The notes under the pieces: generated by a model
The model's database searches: none
Seen by the model: only the letters and a program-made list of their open reading frames with translations
What the model was told of the DNA's origin: nothing
Shown: positions 1 through 8,932 of the stretch, piece by piece
Position numbering within the stretch: position 1 is the first letter of the stretch
How the letters are laid out: every line of letters starts with the position of its first letter
Made by a program: the position numbers and the translations under genes
Assembly: GCF_900112525.1 (NCBI RefSeq)
Contig: NZ_FOMD01000006.1
Coordinates: 88,999 to 152,998, forward strand
Reading direction: 5' to 3'
DNA: 64,000 bases
DNA from: Klenkia taihuensis
Lineage (GTDB): Bacteria > Actinomycetota > Actinomycetes > Mycobacteriales > Geodermatophilaceae

Positions 1-273
1 CACCCGGGCGGCCTGGCCGATCTCGAGACCGGCGATGGGCACGGTGAACAGCTGCAGCGCCACGGCGAGCAGCAGGACGACGACGGCGGTCGGGCCGGGG
101 GAGAGGACGACGACGCCGAGCAGCACCAGGACCAGCCCGAGCCCGCCGGCCTTGGCGACGGCGTTGGTCCGGTTGTAGACGTCGGGCATCCGGACGAGGC
201 CCACCGCGGCGACGACCACGAGCAGCACGCCGAGCCCCAGCAGCACGTCGCCGGCCACCGTCTGCAGGGTCAC
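1..273 (-). CDS. mnhG: Na+/H+ antiporter subunit G (MnhG/MrpG), partial
   Basis: Last gene seen of the Mrp antiporter operon, cut by the window edge after 91 codons. It has the family pattern of a hydrophobic N-terminal helix followed by GLVRMPDVYNRTNAVAKAGG (about residues 26-45), then two more membrane helices. MnhG is a small membrane subunit of the multi-subunit monovalent cation/proton antiporter. The GTG start overlaps the TGA of mnhF by four bases, so the two should be translationally coupled. The C-terminus lies outside the window. Confidence 0.9.
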   Translation of the reverse strand, partial: MTLQTVAGDVLLGLGVLLVVVAAVGLVRMPDVYNRTNAVAKAGGLGLVLVLLGVVVLSPGPTAVVVLLLAVALQLFTVPIAGLEIGQAARV

Positions 274-539
274 CGCGACCGCCTCGCCACGAGCCGGGCC
301 AGCGCGACCGTGGCCAGGAACCCGACCAGGGTGCCGACCAGCACCAGGTCCAGCAGCGCCGGGGTGCGCAGCCGGACCGCCAGCAGCGCGACCGCGCAGA
401 GCGTGACCAGGAAGCCGAAGTCCACGGCCAGCACCCGGTCGGCGTCGGTGGGGCCGACGACCGCCCGGACGGCGGCGACCACCAGGCACAGCGCCAGCAG
501 CACGAGGGCGGTGTCGAGCACGACGTCCTGGGCGATCAC
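270..539 (-). CDS. mnhF: Na+/H+ antiporter subunit F (MnhF/MrpF)
   Basis: An 89-residue protein with three predicted membrane helices and the MnhF signature around residues 28-42 (VVGPTDADRVLAVDF). It is a small structural subunit of the Mrp cation/proton antiporter in the cytoplasmic membrane. The GTG start at 539 overlaps the mnhE stop in a GTGA arrangement, and the next gene mnhG starts inside its stop. A longer reading in this frame exists, but its upstream part is antisense-like Arg/Gly-rich sequence lying in the mnhE region. Confidence 0.93.
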   Translation of the reverse strand: MIAQDVVLDTALVLLALCLVVAAVRAVVGPTDADRVLAVDFGFLVTLCAVALLAVRLRTPALLDLVLVGTLVGFLATVALARLVARRSR

Positions 540-868
540 GAGGTCCTCCCGGTCCGGCCGAACGCGGCGAGCATCCGCTCCTCCAGCTCGCGCAGGTCGG
601 CCAGCTCCTGCGCGCTGTCGCGGGCGTGCACGGCGTGCACGGTGACCACGCCGGTGCTGCGGTCCACCACCAAGGTGCCGGGGGTGAGGCTGACCAGGGC
701 GATGAAGCTGGCCACCTCGCCGTCGGTCCGGCTCCGCAGCTCGTACCGGACGACGACGGGGCGGTGCGCCAGCCGGGGGCGGAGCACGTGGCCGGCCACC
801 ACCACGTTGGCCACCAGGAACTGGCGCAGGTACCACGCCGCGAAGGCCGCCAGCGCCAGCGGCCTCAC
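536..868 (-). CDS. mnhE: Na+/H+ antiporter subunit E (MnhE/MrpE), short form
   Basis: A 110-residue protein matching the C-terminal two thirds of MnhE: a helix around WYLRQFLVANVVVAGHVLRP, then the conserved soluble part with SLTPGTLVVD (about residues 60-69) and a C-terminal LEERMLAAF. Family members are usually around 160 residues; the N-terminal hydrophobic segments are absent. The GTG start overlaps the mnhD stop (GTGA), which argues that the short form is genuine. Role: membrane subunit of the Mrp antiporter. Confidence 0.88.
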   Translation of the reverse strand: MRPLALAAFAAWYLRQFLVANVVVAGHVLRPRLAHRPVVVRYELRSRTDGEVASFIALVSLTPGTLVVDRSTGVVTVHAVHARDSAQELADLRELEERMLAAFGRTGRTS

Positions 869-2328
869 CGGGTCACCGCCGCGACCCAGGCCGACGGGTC
901 GGCCAGCTGCTCCCCGGCGACGGTCGCCGCGGCCAGCAGGGGCTGCGCCCAGAGGCCGAGCACCACCGCGGCGCCGGCCAGCAGCAGCGGCGGGCCCAGC
1001 AGCGTCGCCGGCACCCGGCCCGCCGGGGCGGGCAGCGGGGACGGCTCGCCCCAGAAGACGCCGTTCCACAGCTTGAGCATCGACACCAGGGTCACCGCGC
1101 TGACCGCGACGACGGCGAGCAGCACCCACCACGGCCCGTCGGCGGCCGCGGCGGTGGCCAGCTGCAGCTTGGCCACGAAACCCGAGGTCGGCGGGATGCC
1201 GACGAGGGCGAGCGCCGCACCGGCGAACGCGACGGCCAGCCAACGCTCGCGGTGCACCAGCCCGCCACCGAGCCGGGCCAGCACGTCGGTGCCGTAGCGC
1301 ACCTCGACGGCCCCGCCGACCATGAACAGCGCCGCCTTGACCAGCACGTACTGGACCAGGAAGAAGGTCGCGGCGGCCAGCCCGGCCACCGTGGACAGGC
1401 CCAGGCCGACCAGCACGTAGCCGATCTGGCTGACCATGTGCGCGGTCAGCACCGGCCGGACCGCCGTCGCCCCCACGGCCGACAGCACCCCGACCACCAT
1501 CGTGAGGACGGCGACGACGAGCACCACCCAGAGGAAGCGCCGGTCGCCGTCGAAGAGCACCGCGTACAGCCGGAAGAGCGCGTAGAGCCCGACCTTGGTG
1601 AGCAGCCCGGAGAACAGCACGGTCACCGCCGGCCCCGCCACGGAGTAGGACCCGGGCAGCCACGAGTGCAGCGGGACGACGGCGGACTTGATGCCCATCG
1701 CCAGCAGCAGCAGGGTCGCGGCCAGCGCGGCGGGGGCGCTCCCGGCGGCGACCCCGGCCAGCTGCCCGAGCTGGACGGTGCCGGTGACGCCGTAGAGCAG
1801 GCCGATCCCGCCGAGGAACAGCGTCGAGGCCAGCAGGTTCACGCTCACGTACAGCCGGGCGCCGGCGATGCGCTGCCGGCGGCGGGCCAGGGTGAGCAGC
1901 ACGTAGCTCGGGATGAGCACGACCTCGACGAAGACGAAGAGGTTGAACAGGTCCGCCGTCGACGACGCCCCGGAGACGCCCGCCGACATGACCAGCACCA
2001 GCGGGGTGAAGGTGCGCTCGCGGTCCTCGCCGGTGCCGATCGCGTAGACCAGCCCGAGCAGGGTGACCGCGGCGGTGAGCAGCAGCACCAGGGCCCCGAA
2101 GGTGTCCAGCGCCAGCACGATCGCGATCCCCGCCGGCCACCCGCCGATCTGCGCCACCGGGACCTCGCCGCCCAGCGTGCGGGCCAGCAGCACCGCGGCG
2201 GCGACCACCACCAGGGCGGTGCTGCCGATGCCGAGCACGCGGGCCAGCACCGTCGACCGTGGCGCCAGCAGCAGCACCGCGGCGGCCACCAGCGGCAGCG
2301 CCACGGGCGCGACGACCAGGGCGTTCAC
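865..2328 (-). CDS. mnhD: Na+/H+ antiporter subunit D (MnhD/MrpD)
   Basis: A 487-residue polytopic membrane protein of the proton-translocating NADH-quinone oxidoreductase M/N superfamily. Conserved motifs include a Lys-bearing segment KSAVVPLHSWLPGSY (about residues 214-228) followed by FSGLLTKVGLYALFRLY, typical of the ion-channel helices. It is one of the two large Mrp subunits thought to carry ion translocation. The ATG start overlaps the mnhC stop (ATGA), and its own stop overlaps the mnhE start. The length is normal for the family. Confidence 0.95.
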   Translation of the reverse strand: MNALVVAPVALPLVAAAVLLLAPRSTVLARVLGIGSTALVVVAAAVLLARTLGGEVPVAQIGGWPAGIAIVLALDTFGALVLLLTAAVTLLGLVYAIGTGEDRERTFTPLVLVMSAGVSGASSTADLFNLFVFVEVVLIPSYVLLTLARRRQRIAGARLYVSVNLLASTLFLGGIGLLYGVTGTVQLGQLAGVAAGSAPAALAATLLLLAMGIKSAVVPLHSWLPGSYSVAGPAVTVLFSGLLTKVGLYALFRLYAVLFDGDRRFLWVVLVVAVLTMVVGVLSAVGATAVRPVLTAHMVSQIGYVLVGLGLSTVAGLAAATFFLVQYVLVKAALFMVGGAVEVRYGTDVLARLGGGLVHRERWLAVAFAGAALALVGIPPTSGFVAKLQLATAAAADGPWWVLLAVVAVSAVTLVSMLKLWNGVFWGEPSPLPAPAGRVPATLLGPPLLLAGAAVVLGLWAQPLLAAATVAGEQLADPSAWVAAVTR

Positions 2329-2636
2329 GACGGGCCCCGGGCGTCGTCGTCGGGCTCGTCGGAGCCGGCCCGCAGCAGCCCGAGCAGGTAGACGGTGACC
2401 GCGAAGGCGATGACCACCGCGGTGAGCACGAACGCCTGGGGCAGCGGGTCGGCCGTCTCGCCCGCGCCGTTGCCGGGCAGCGCGAACCCGCCCCGGTCAC
2501 CACCGGCGGCCAGCACCAGCACGACCATCGCGTGCCCCAGGAGCACGAACCCCAGGACGACGCGGAGCAGCCCCCGCTGCAGCACCAGGTAGGCCCCGCC
2601 GGCCACCAGGAGGCCGACGGCCACCGCCGCGGTCAC
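2325..2636 (-). CDS. mnhC: Na+/H+ antiporter subunit C (MnhC/MrpC)
   Basis: A 103-residue protein with three predicted helices, related to NuoK. The family signature DPLPQAFVLTAVVIAFAVTV is clear at about residues 63-82, and GLLRVVLGFVLLGHAM lies near the N-terminus. The C-terminal tail is acidic. The GTG start at 2636 overlaps the mnhA stop, and the mnhD ATG overlaps its own stop, so the operon is continuously coupled. Confidence 0.94.
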   Translation of the reverse strand: MTAAVAVGLLVAGGAYLVLQRGLLRVVLGFVLLGHAMVVLVLAAGGDRGGFALPGNGAGETADPLPQAFVLTAVVIAFAVTVYLLGLLRAGSDEPDDDARGPS

Positions 2637-5326
2637 GCCGCCGCCCCCTCGAGCTCGTGCCGGGGCCGAGCACCCAGCGCCTGCACGACGGCCACCACCA
2701 GCGCCAGCACCATCAGCCAGACGCCGACGTCGAACACCAGCGCCGAGCTCAGGGACGGCAGCAGGGAGAACGGCGTGAGGAGTGCGTCGCCGACCGCCAG
2801 CGGGGCCACCCCCACGCCGACGGACAGCACGGCGCCGGCCCCGAGCAGCACGCGGGGCCGCAGCCACCGGCTGGTCGGGACGGTGCCCGAGGCGAGCTGC
2901 CGCAGCGCGACCGCGATCCCGGCGACCAGCGCGGAGATGAAACCGCCGCCGGGCTGGTCGTGCCCGCGCCACAGCAGCCAGGCCGACAGCAGCAGCATCC
3001 CGGGGGCGAGCAGCCGCGTGCCCACCCGCAGCAGCACGTCGTCGGTGTCGGTGGGGTGCGGCACGGTGGCCGACCCCAGCAGGAGCAGGCCGAGCGCGGC
3101 GACGCCGACGACGACGGACTCCAGCAGCGTGTCCAGGCCGCGGAAGTCGACCAGCACGGTGTTGACCACGTTGGTGCCGCCAGTGAGCTCCTCGGCGCGG
3201 TCCAGGAAGAAGGTGCCGGCCGCGGACAGCTCGCGCCGTCCGGTCAGCGCGGCCGTCGCGCCGGCGGCGACCAGGCCGACCGCGACCGCCAGGACGGCGG
3301 CGGGCCGGCGCCGCGGGCCGGGTGCCGGCAGCCGCAGAGGCCGGCCGCGCAGGACCAGCACGAGGACGACGGCCGTGAGCACCTCGACCAGCAGCAGGGT
3401 GATCGCGACGTCCAGCGCGCCGGACAGCAGCAGCCACAGTGCGACGAACAGGCCGGTGACCCCGACCAGGGCGACCAGCGCGACGGTGCGGGTGGCCAGC
3501 ACGGTGCCGAGCACGGCGGCGGCCAGCAGCGCGACGACCAGCCAGCGGCCGGGGTCCCCGGCGTCCACCCGACCGGGCAGCGGGCCGACCGTGACCAGCC
3601 CGACGACGCCGAGCGCGACCACGGCGAGCAGCGGCCGGGCCAGGTGCGCGGCCAGCGTGGGCGACCGGTCCGGGGCACCCACCCGGCCACCGAGCGCGAG
3701 CAGGGCGTCGTGGCCGCGGGTGAACAGCGCGGGCCCGTCGGGGAGCCGGAGCCGCTGCAGCGCGGCGTCGACCCGGTCGCGCTGCCAGAACAGCACGAGC
3801 CCGACGGCGACGGTGGCCGTCGACATGGCGAGCTCGGGGCTCAGCCCGTGCCAGGCGTAGACCGACGGCGGGGTGGACCCGGGCAGCGCGTCGGTGGTGG
3901 CGCTGTCGATGACCGGGTCGAGCAGCGACACGGCCGGGCCGGCGGCGACCCCGACGGCCGCGGCGACGGCGGCGGGCGCGAGGAAGGCCGGTGCGGGCTC
4001 GTAGAGGTCGGGCTGCTCGACCGGTCCGCCGAAGGCGCCCCAGACGATGCGGGCGCCGTAGGCGAAGGTCAGCGCCGAGGCGATCACCGCCACCGCGCCG
4101 GCGACGGGGCCGGCCCACGGGGTGACGTCGGCGGAGAGGAGCCCCATGAAGAGGTACTCCTTGCTGACGAACCCGAGCATCGGCGGTACCCCGGCCATCG
4201 ACAGCGCGGCGACCGCGGTGGCGGCCGCCGTCCACGGCATGACCGTGCGCAGTCCCGAGAGCTCGCGGACGTCGCGGCTGCCGGTCTCCTTGTCGATGAT
4301 CCCGACGAGCATGAACAGCGTCGCCTTGAACAGCGCGTGCGCCACGGTGTGCAGCAGCGCCGCGGCCAGCGCGGTCGCGGTGCCGACCCCGATGACGGCG
4401 ACGAGCAGGCCCAGCTGGCTGACCGTGGAGCGCGCCAGCACCGCCTTGAGGTCGTGCTCGCGCAGTGCCTGCACCGCCCCGAGCAGGGCGGTGGTCAGCC
4501 CGACGGTGATCAGCACCGCCGACCACGCGGTCTGCCCCGCGAACAGCGGGCTCATCCGGACCAGCAGGTAGATGCCGGCCTTCACCATCGTCGCGGCGTG
4601 CAGGTAGGCGCTGACCGGGGTCATCGCGACCATCGCCCCGGGCAGCCACGACTGGAACGGGAACTGCGCGCTCTTGGTGAACGCCGCGACCGCGACGCAG
4701 GCCGCGACCGCGACGGCGTAGGGGCTGTCCAGCACGGCCGCCGGGTCGGCGAGGACGGCGGACAGCCGCGTGGTGCCGGCGGCCAGGGTCAGCAGGACGA
4801 CGGCGACCAGCAGCGCCAGCCCGCCGACGACGGTGACCACCAGCGCGTGCCGGCCGGGCCCGGCGGCCTTCGCGCCCGCGGTGGAGACCAGGGCGAAGGA
4901 GCAGAGGGTGGTGATCTCCCAGAACACGTAGAGCAGCACCAGGTCGTCGGCGAGCACCAGCCCGACCATCGCGGCGGCGAAGAGCGTGAGCAGCGGGTAG
5001 ACCGGGCCGCGCGCGGCCGTGTCGGAGAGGTAGCGGCAGCAGTAGGCCATCACCAGGGCACCGACGACGAGCGCGACCAGGCTGAACACCAGCGAGACGC
5101 CGTCCAGCCGCAGCGCCAGGGAGACCCCGAGCTCGGGGACCCACTCGACGCCCCAGTCGACGGTGCGGTCGTCGAGGACCGTCGGCGCGTGCGCGGCCAG
5201 CACGCCGGCGACGGCGAGGAAGCCGGCGGCCAGGACGTAGCCGGCGTTGCGCCCCAGGGCCCGGGTGAGCAGCGGAGCGCCCGCGGCGAGCCCGCCGAGC
5301 ACCGCGAGGGAGACGAGCAGGCTCAC
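2633..5326 (-). CDS. mnhA: Na+/H+ antiporter subunit A with fused subunit B domain (MnhAB)
   Basis: An 897-residue membrane protein, the first gene of the Mrp operon. The N-terminal part is NuoL-like, with VFWEITTLCSF and AFTKSAQFPFQSWLPGAM followed by HAATMVKAGIYLL, all hallmark proton-channel segments. The last 150 or so residues carry a MnhB-type region with GHDQPGGGFISALVAGIA; no separate mnhB exists in the operon, so A and B are fused. I chose the GTG at 5326, where the hydrophobic N-terminus begins. An ATG at 5401 would add a hydrophilic Arg-rich leader and has no better ribosome site. The complex exchanges cytoplasmic Na+ for protons. Confidence 0.93.
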   Translation of the reverse strand: MSLLVSLAVLGGLAAGAPLLTRALGRNAGYVLAAGFLAVAGVLAAHAPTVLDDRTVDWGVEWVPELGVSLALRLDGVSLVFSLVALVVGALVMAYCCRYLSDTAARGPVYPLLTLFAAAMVGLVLADDLVLLYVFWEITTLCSFALVSTAGAKAAGPGRHALVVTVVGGLALLVAVVLLTLAAGTTRLSAVLADPAAVLDSPYAVAVAACVAVAAFTKSAQFPFQSWLPGAMVAMTPVSAYLHAATMVKAGIYLLVRMSPLFAGQTAWSAVLITVGLTTALLGAVQALREHDLKAVLARSTVSQLGLLVAVIGVGTATALAAALLHTVAHALFKATLFMLVGIIDKETGSRDVRELSGLRTVMPWTAAATAVAALSMAGVPPMLGFVSKEYLFMGLLSADVTPWAGPVAGAVAVIASALTFAYGARIVWGAFGGPVEQPDLYEPAPAFLAPAAVAAAVGVAAGPAVSLLDPVIDSATTDALPGSTPPSVYAWHGLSPELAMSTATVAVGLVLFWQRDRVDAALQRLRLPDGPALFTRGHDALLALGGRVGAPDRSPTLAAHLARPLLAVVALGVVGLVTVGPLPGRVDAGDPGRWLVVALLAAAVLGTVLATRTVALVALVGVTGLFVALWLLLSGALDVAITLLLVEVLTAVVLVLVLRGRPLRLPAPGPRRRPAAVLAVAVGLVAAGATAALTGRRELSAAGTFFLDRAEELTGGTNVVNTVLVDFRGLDTLLESVVVGVAALGLLLLGSATVPHPTDTDDVLLRVGTRLLAPGMLLLSAWLLWRGHDQPGGGFISALVAGIAVALRQLASGTVPTSRWLRPRVLLGAGAVLSVGVGVAPLAVGDALLTPFSLLPSLSSALVFDVGVWLMVLALVVAVVQALGARPRHELEGAAA

Positions 5327-5483
5327 CGGACCGACAGGGTGCCCGTGCTCGCCACGCCGACGAGGATGCGGGGTCCCGGGGACTCCTGCATCTCGGAGCA
5401 CCGCGCTGACCTGCAGTTCCGTCGTGCAACCGACCGTGGCCGCACCGTTCCCGGGGGCGTCCTCGGCCCCTCCGGCGACCCGG

Positions 5484-7325
5484 TCACGCCCGCCCCGCCC
5501 GGGCCCGTGCCAGCTTCCACCCGGAGGCGATGACGCCCAGGTGGCTGAACGCCTGCGGGAAGTTGCCGAGGAACGAGCCGTCCCGGGGGTCGATCTCCTC
5601 GCTGAGCAGGCCCAGCGGGGTGGCCCGGGCGCACAGCGAGTCGAAGAGGGCCTCGGCCTCGTCGAGGCGGCCCTGCCCGGTGAGGTTGTCCACCAGCCAG
5701 AAGCTGCAGAGCATGAACGCGCCCTCCTCCCCGGGCAGCCCGTCGTCGGACTCGCTGTGCAGGTAGCGGTAGAGCAGCCCGTCGCCGGCGTCGAGGTGCT
5801 CGCGCACCTTCTCCACGGTGGCGACCATCCGCGGGTCGTCGAAGGGCACGACGCCGCGCAGCGGCAGCGCGAGCAGCGACCCGTCGAGGCCCCCGTCGTT
5901 CGCCTTCCCGTCCTCGGCGAGGTGCTCGGTGAAGGTGCCCCGCTCGTCGTCCCAGGACCGCTCGAGGACGGCGGCCCGCATCTCGTCGGCCGCGGCCCGC
6001 CACCGCTCGCGGGGGTGGTCGAGGCCGCAGCGCTCGGCGATCCGCAGCGCCCGGTCGACCGCCACCTGGCACATCGCGACCGAGTAGGTGAACGGCCGGC
6101 CGGCCCCGCGGATCTCCCAGATGCCCTGGTCGGGGGTGCGCCACTGCTCGATGGCCTGCTCGGCCAGCGCCGACAGCGCCCGCCAGAGGTGGTCGTCGAC
6201 CGAGCCGCCGTCCGAGGCCCACTGGTGCGCGACGTCCATCAGCTCGCCGTAGACGTCGTGCTGGGTCTGCCCGGCCGCGCCGTTGCCCCAGCGCACCGGG
6301 GCCGACCCGCGCCAACCGCGCAGCACGGGGTCCTCCCGCTCCTCGGGCGGCTGCCCGCCGTCCAGGGCGTACATGATCCTCGGGCCGCCGTCGCGCTCGG
6401 CGTTCGTGAGCGTCCAGGCGAGGAAGGAGTCGGCCTCGGTGGTCAGCCCGATGCGGCGCAGCGCGTAGACGCTGAACGCGGCGTCGCGGACCCAGGTGTA
6501 GCGGTAGTCCCAGTTGCGCACCCCGCCCACCTCCTCGGGCAGCGACGAGGTGGCGGCGGCCATGATCGCGCCGGTGGCGGCGTGGTCGAGCAGCTTGAGC
6601 GTGAGCGCCGAGCGGCGGACCAGCCGGCGCTGCGGGCCCTCGTACCGGATGCGGGCCGCCCAGGCCCGCCAGGCCGCCGCCGTCTGCTGCACCAGGGTCT
6701 CGGGGTCCTGCCGGTCCTGCAGGCGGGTGTTGCCCGACCAGTGCAGGGCGACGGTGAGCGGGTCGCCGGCGCGCAGGGTGACCGTGCCGCACAGTGCGCC
6801 GTCCTCGGCCTGCAGCGGGTGGGAGCACCACAGGGTGAGCCGCAGGTCGGGGCGGGCGGGCCAGGTGAGGGCCCAGCCGCCGCCCTCCTCCCGGACCTCG
6901 ACGTCGTCCCCCGGGCGCAGCCGCACGGTCAGCTCGGCCCGGCCGCTGACCACGCGGGCCAGCCGCAGCAGCTCCGAGCGTCCGGCGGGGACCAGTTCGG
7001 TGAGGTCGGCACCGGCCCGCAGGGTGAGGCAGTCGGTCACCTCCACGACGCCGTCCGGGCCGTGCAGCTCGGTCAGCAGCACCCCGGTGTCGTCGAGGTA
7101 GCGCTGGTCGGCGGACACCAGGCCGGTGAGCTCCAGGTCGAAGGACCCGCCCCGTTCGTGGTCGAGGAGCCCCGCGAGGAAGGGCGGGGAGTCGAAGTCG
7201 GGCAGGCACAGCCAGGGGATCGAGCCGTCCCGGGCGACCAGCGCGCACGTGGCGCCGTCCCCGATCAGGCCGTGGTCCTCGATGGGCAGCTGACCGCGGT
7301 CTCGGGTCAGGGGGCGGGTCGGCAC
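5484..7325 (-). CDS. glycoside hydrolase family 15 protein (glucoamylase/trehalase-like)
   Basis: A 613-residue cytoplasmic protein typical of actinobacterial GH15 enzymes. The N-terminal beta-rich domain opens with EDHGLIGDGATCALVARDG and DFDSPPFLAGLLD. The (alpha/alpha)6 catalytic part contains RNWDYRYTWVRDAAFSVYAL and, near the C-terminus, EEGAFMLCSFWLVDNL, where the Glu is the likely catalytic base. Mycobacterial relatives hydrolyse trehalose; others hydrolyse alpha-glucans, so the substrate is not settled. The GTG start at 7325 has a good ribosome site (GGGAGAG) 5 bases upstream. It stands alone, 157 bases from mnhA. Confidence 0.9.
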   Translation of the reverse strand: MPTRPLTRDRGQLPIEDHGLIGDGATCALVARDGSIPWLCLPDFDSPPFLAGLLDHERGGSFDLELTGLVSADQRYLDDTGVLLTELHGPDGVVEVTDCLTLRAGADLTELVPAGRSELLRLARVVSGRAELTVRLRPGDDVEVREEGGGWALTWPARPDLRLTLWCSHPLQAEDGALCGTVTLRAGDPLTVALHWSGNTRLQDRQDPETLVQQTAAAWRAWAARIRYEGPQRRLVRRSALTLKLLDHAATGAIMAAATSSLPEEVGGVRNWDYRYTWVRDAAFSVYALRRIGLTTEADSFLAWTLTNAERDGGPRIMYALDGGQPPEEREDPVLRGWRGSAPVRWGNGAAGQTQHDVYGELMDVAHQWASDGGSVDDHLWRALSALAEQAIEQWRTPDQGIWEIRGAGRPFTYSVAMCQVAVDRALRIAERCGLDHPRERWRAAADEMRAAVLERSWDDERGTFTEHLAEDGKANDGGLDGSLLALPLRGVVPFDDPRMVATVEKVREHLDAGDGLLYRYLHSESDDGLPGEEGAFMLCSFWLVDNLTGQGRLDEAEALFDSLCARATPLGLLSEEIDPRDGSFLGNFPQAFSHLGVIASGWKLARARAGRA

Positions 7326-7393
7326 AGGTCTCTCCCGGGTGTCGGCGCGTCGTCCCGGCTCAGGTGCCCCGCGACCGGCCCGGCAACCGTGCC

Positions 7394-7432
7394 CCCGGCC
7401 CCCTCGCGCCGGTGCGGCGTGAGGGGGCCGGG
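7394..7432 (-). terminator. rho-independent-like hairpin after the 7440-8045 gene
   Basis: A 12-bp perfect stem (CCCGGCCCCCTC at 7394-7405, GAGGGGGCCGGG at 7421-7432) with a 15-base loop lies 8 bases beyond the stop of the minus-strand membrane protein gene. There is no clear U-tract, as is usual in high-GC actinobacteria. Confidence 0.75.
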
Positions 7433-7439
7433 ACGGACG

Positions 7440-8045
7440 TCAGCGCCGGGCGGGGTGCTCGGCGGCGACGTCCCGCTTGGACGGCCACATCTTCGAACCC
7501 ACGACCCCGCCGAGGGCCGAGGCGATGATGGTCAGCCCGAGGCCGAGGGATGCCCAGCTGGCGCTGGAGGTCACCGCGTCCGCGGCCTGGGCGGGGTCGA
7601 CGTCGGGCGTCCCGACCGCACCGATGTCACCGACCACCTGGGACAGCGGGCCGAGCAGCGCGCCGCCGCCGAGCAGGGCCAGACCCAGGATGGCCACGAT
7701 GCCGGCGGACCAGACCAGGATGCCGTGCAGCAGGCCGTCGTCGACCCCCCGCCACATCGAGCTGGCGCCCGCGGTCAGCCCTCCCAGGAAGAACGCGACC
7801 AGACCGGCGACGCCGCTGATCACGCCGGCCTCGGTGCCGTCCTGCTCGGCGATGTCCCACCAGCCCAGCGCGAGGGTGATGACCTCGATGAGCAGGAAGG
7901 TGGGGAGGGCGACCACGAGGCCGGCCCACACCGGTCCCCACCGCACCCGGTCCTGCCGGGGCGGGACGGCGAGCCGCTGGTCGTCCCGGGTCCGGACGTC
8001 GTGCGCTGCTGTGCCCACGGTGTGGGCGCCGTCGTCGGCTGTCAT
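7440..8045 (-). CDS. hypothetical four-helix membrane protein
   Basis: A 201-residue protein. About 45 hydrophilic N-terminal residues precede four hydrophobic segments, the first around WAGLVVALPTFLLIEVITLA, the second GLVAFFLGGLTAGASSMW, the third a long Gly/Leu-rich helix and the fourth before VVGSKMWPSKRD. The Gly-rich helices and GGLTAGASSMWRG motif resemble actinobacterial proteins of unknown function with YrzE- or TIGR04086-like helices; I do not recognise a function. The ATG at 8045 has AGAGG upstream. It is transcribed alone and ends in a strong hairpin. Confidence 0.75.
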   Translation of the reverse strand: MTADDGAHTVGTAAHDVRTRDDQRLAVPPRQDRVRWGPVWAGLVVALPTFLLIEVITLALGWWDIAEQDGTEAGVISGVAGLVAFFLGGLTAGASSMWRGVDDGLLHGILVWSAGIVAILGLALLGGGALLGPLSQVVGDIGAVGTPDVDPAQAADAVTSSASWASLGLGLTIIASALGGVVGSKMWPSKRDVAAEHPARR

Positions 8046-8097
8046 GTCGTTGCCTCTCGTCGTGGCTGACGCCCCACGCTTCGAGACGGTGCTCCGT

Positions 8098-8130
8098 GGT
8101 GTGTGCCCGTCGATCCGGTCGTGACACACC
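8098..8130 (-). terminator. hairpin after the GDPD-like gene
   Basis: A 7-bp inverted repeat (GGTGTGT at 8098-8104, ACACACC at 8124-8130) starts about 11 bases after the stop of the minus-strand lipoprotein gene. It is modest in strength, so termination is an inference from position. Confidence 0.45.
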
Positions 8131-8140
8131 GCCACCCCGA

Positions 8141-8932
8141 TCAGCGGGTCACGACCTCCGTGACGCCGGACACCATGAGCCCGGCGGCGCCGCGGTCGAG
8201 GGCCTGCCGGGCCTGCTCCCGGGTGGCGACGACGTGGCCGAAGACCGGTCTGCCGGTGGCGACGGCGTCCGCCCAGGCCGGCACCGGTCCGTCCCAGGGC
8301 AGGGCAAGCAGGTCGTAGCGCACCTGGTCGGCGTCGAAGGTCGGCAGGTCGCTCGTGAACCAGTAGCCCCAGGTCCGGTAGCCGCGCTCGCGGGCCGCCT
8401 CGGGCACCGCGACCGACGGCCCGTAGCTCTTCAGCACGAACCGGTCGGGTCCGCCGGCAGAGTCGAGCAGGTCGAGCAGGCCGGCCGGGTCGGCGGCGGG
8501 CTTGTCGTCGACCAGCCACACCCGGTCGGGGTGCTCGGCCAGCACGTCGGTCAGCCGGGCCATCGGCAGGTCGCCGTCGACGGTCCGCAGCGCGGACAGC
8601 TGCGCCCACGTGCTGGTCGCGATGTCGAGGTCGGCGTCGAACTCCGCGCCGGTCGTCGCGTCGTGGCAGACCACCCAGACCCCGTCGGCGGTGAGCCAGA
8701 CAGGTGCCTCCAGCGCCAGGGACGGCGACCAGTCGGCCGCCCGGTCGTAGGCGTAGGAGGTGCCCTCGGGCCAGTCGGCGCTGCCACCGCGGTGCGCGAT
8801 GAGGGACGGCGAGTGCGCCAGCCACGCCTCGACCGGGGTGCGCAGCGGCTGGGCGGCGCCGGTGACGGGGCTGCTGCAGCCGGCCAGCACGAGCCCGCCG
8901 ACGACCAGCACCAGGGACAGCCGGCGCCTCAC
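8141..8932 (-). CDS. glycerophosphodiester phosphodiesterase-like lipoprotein
   Basis: A 263-residue exported lipoprotein. The signal peptide ends in the lipobox LAGC at about residues 16-19. A GDPD-type TIM barrel follows, with IAHRGGSADWPEGT (residues about 45-58) and WVVCHDATTGAEFD. GDPD enzymes split glycerophosphodiesters to glycerol 3-phosphate and alcohol using metal ligands in HRG...PE, E-x-D and HD. Here the segment that normally gives E-x-D reads LALEAPVWL, so one acidic ligand may be missing and activity is uncertain. The GTG start overlaps the stop of the upstream small membrane protein by four bases. Confidence 0.78.
   Translation of the reverse strand: MRRRLSLVLVVGGLVLAGCSSPVTGAAQPLRTPVEAWLAHSPSLIAHRGGSADWPEGTSYAYDRAADWSPSLALEAPVWLTADGVWVVCHDATTGAEFDADLDIATSTWAQLSALRTVDGDLPMARLTDVLAEHPDRVWLVDDKPAADPAGLLDLLDSAGGPDRFVLKSYGPSVAVPEAARERGYRTWGYWFTSDLPTFDADQVRYDLLALPWDGPVPAWADAVATGRPVFGHVVATREQARQALDRGAAGLMVSGVTEVVTR

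Noticed and set aside
536..5533. Very long open frames on both strands across the Mrp genes (for example a plus-strand frame of over 950 codons at 2657-5533)
   Set aside because: They are shadows of high-GC coding regions: low-complexity Arg/Gly/Pro/His/Gln composition and exact antisense or frame-shifted overlap with well-conserved mnh genes.
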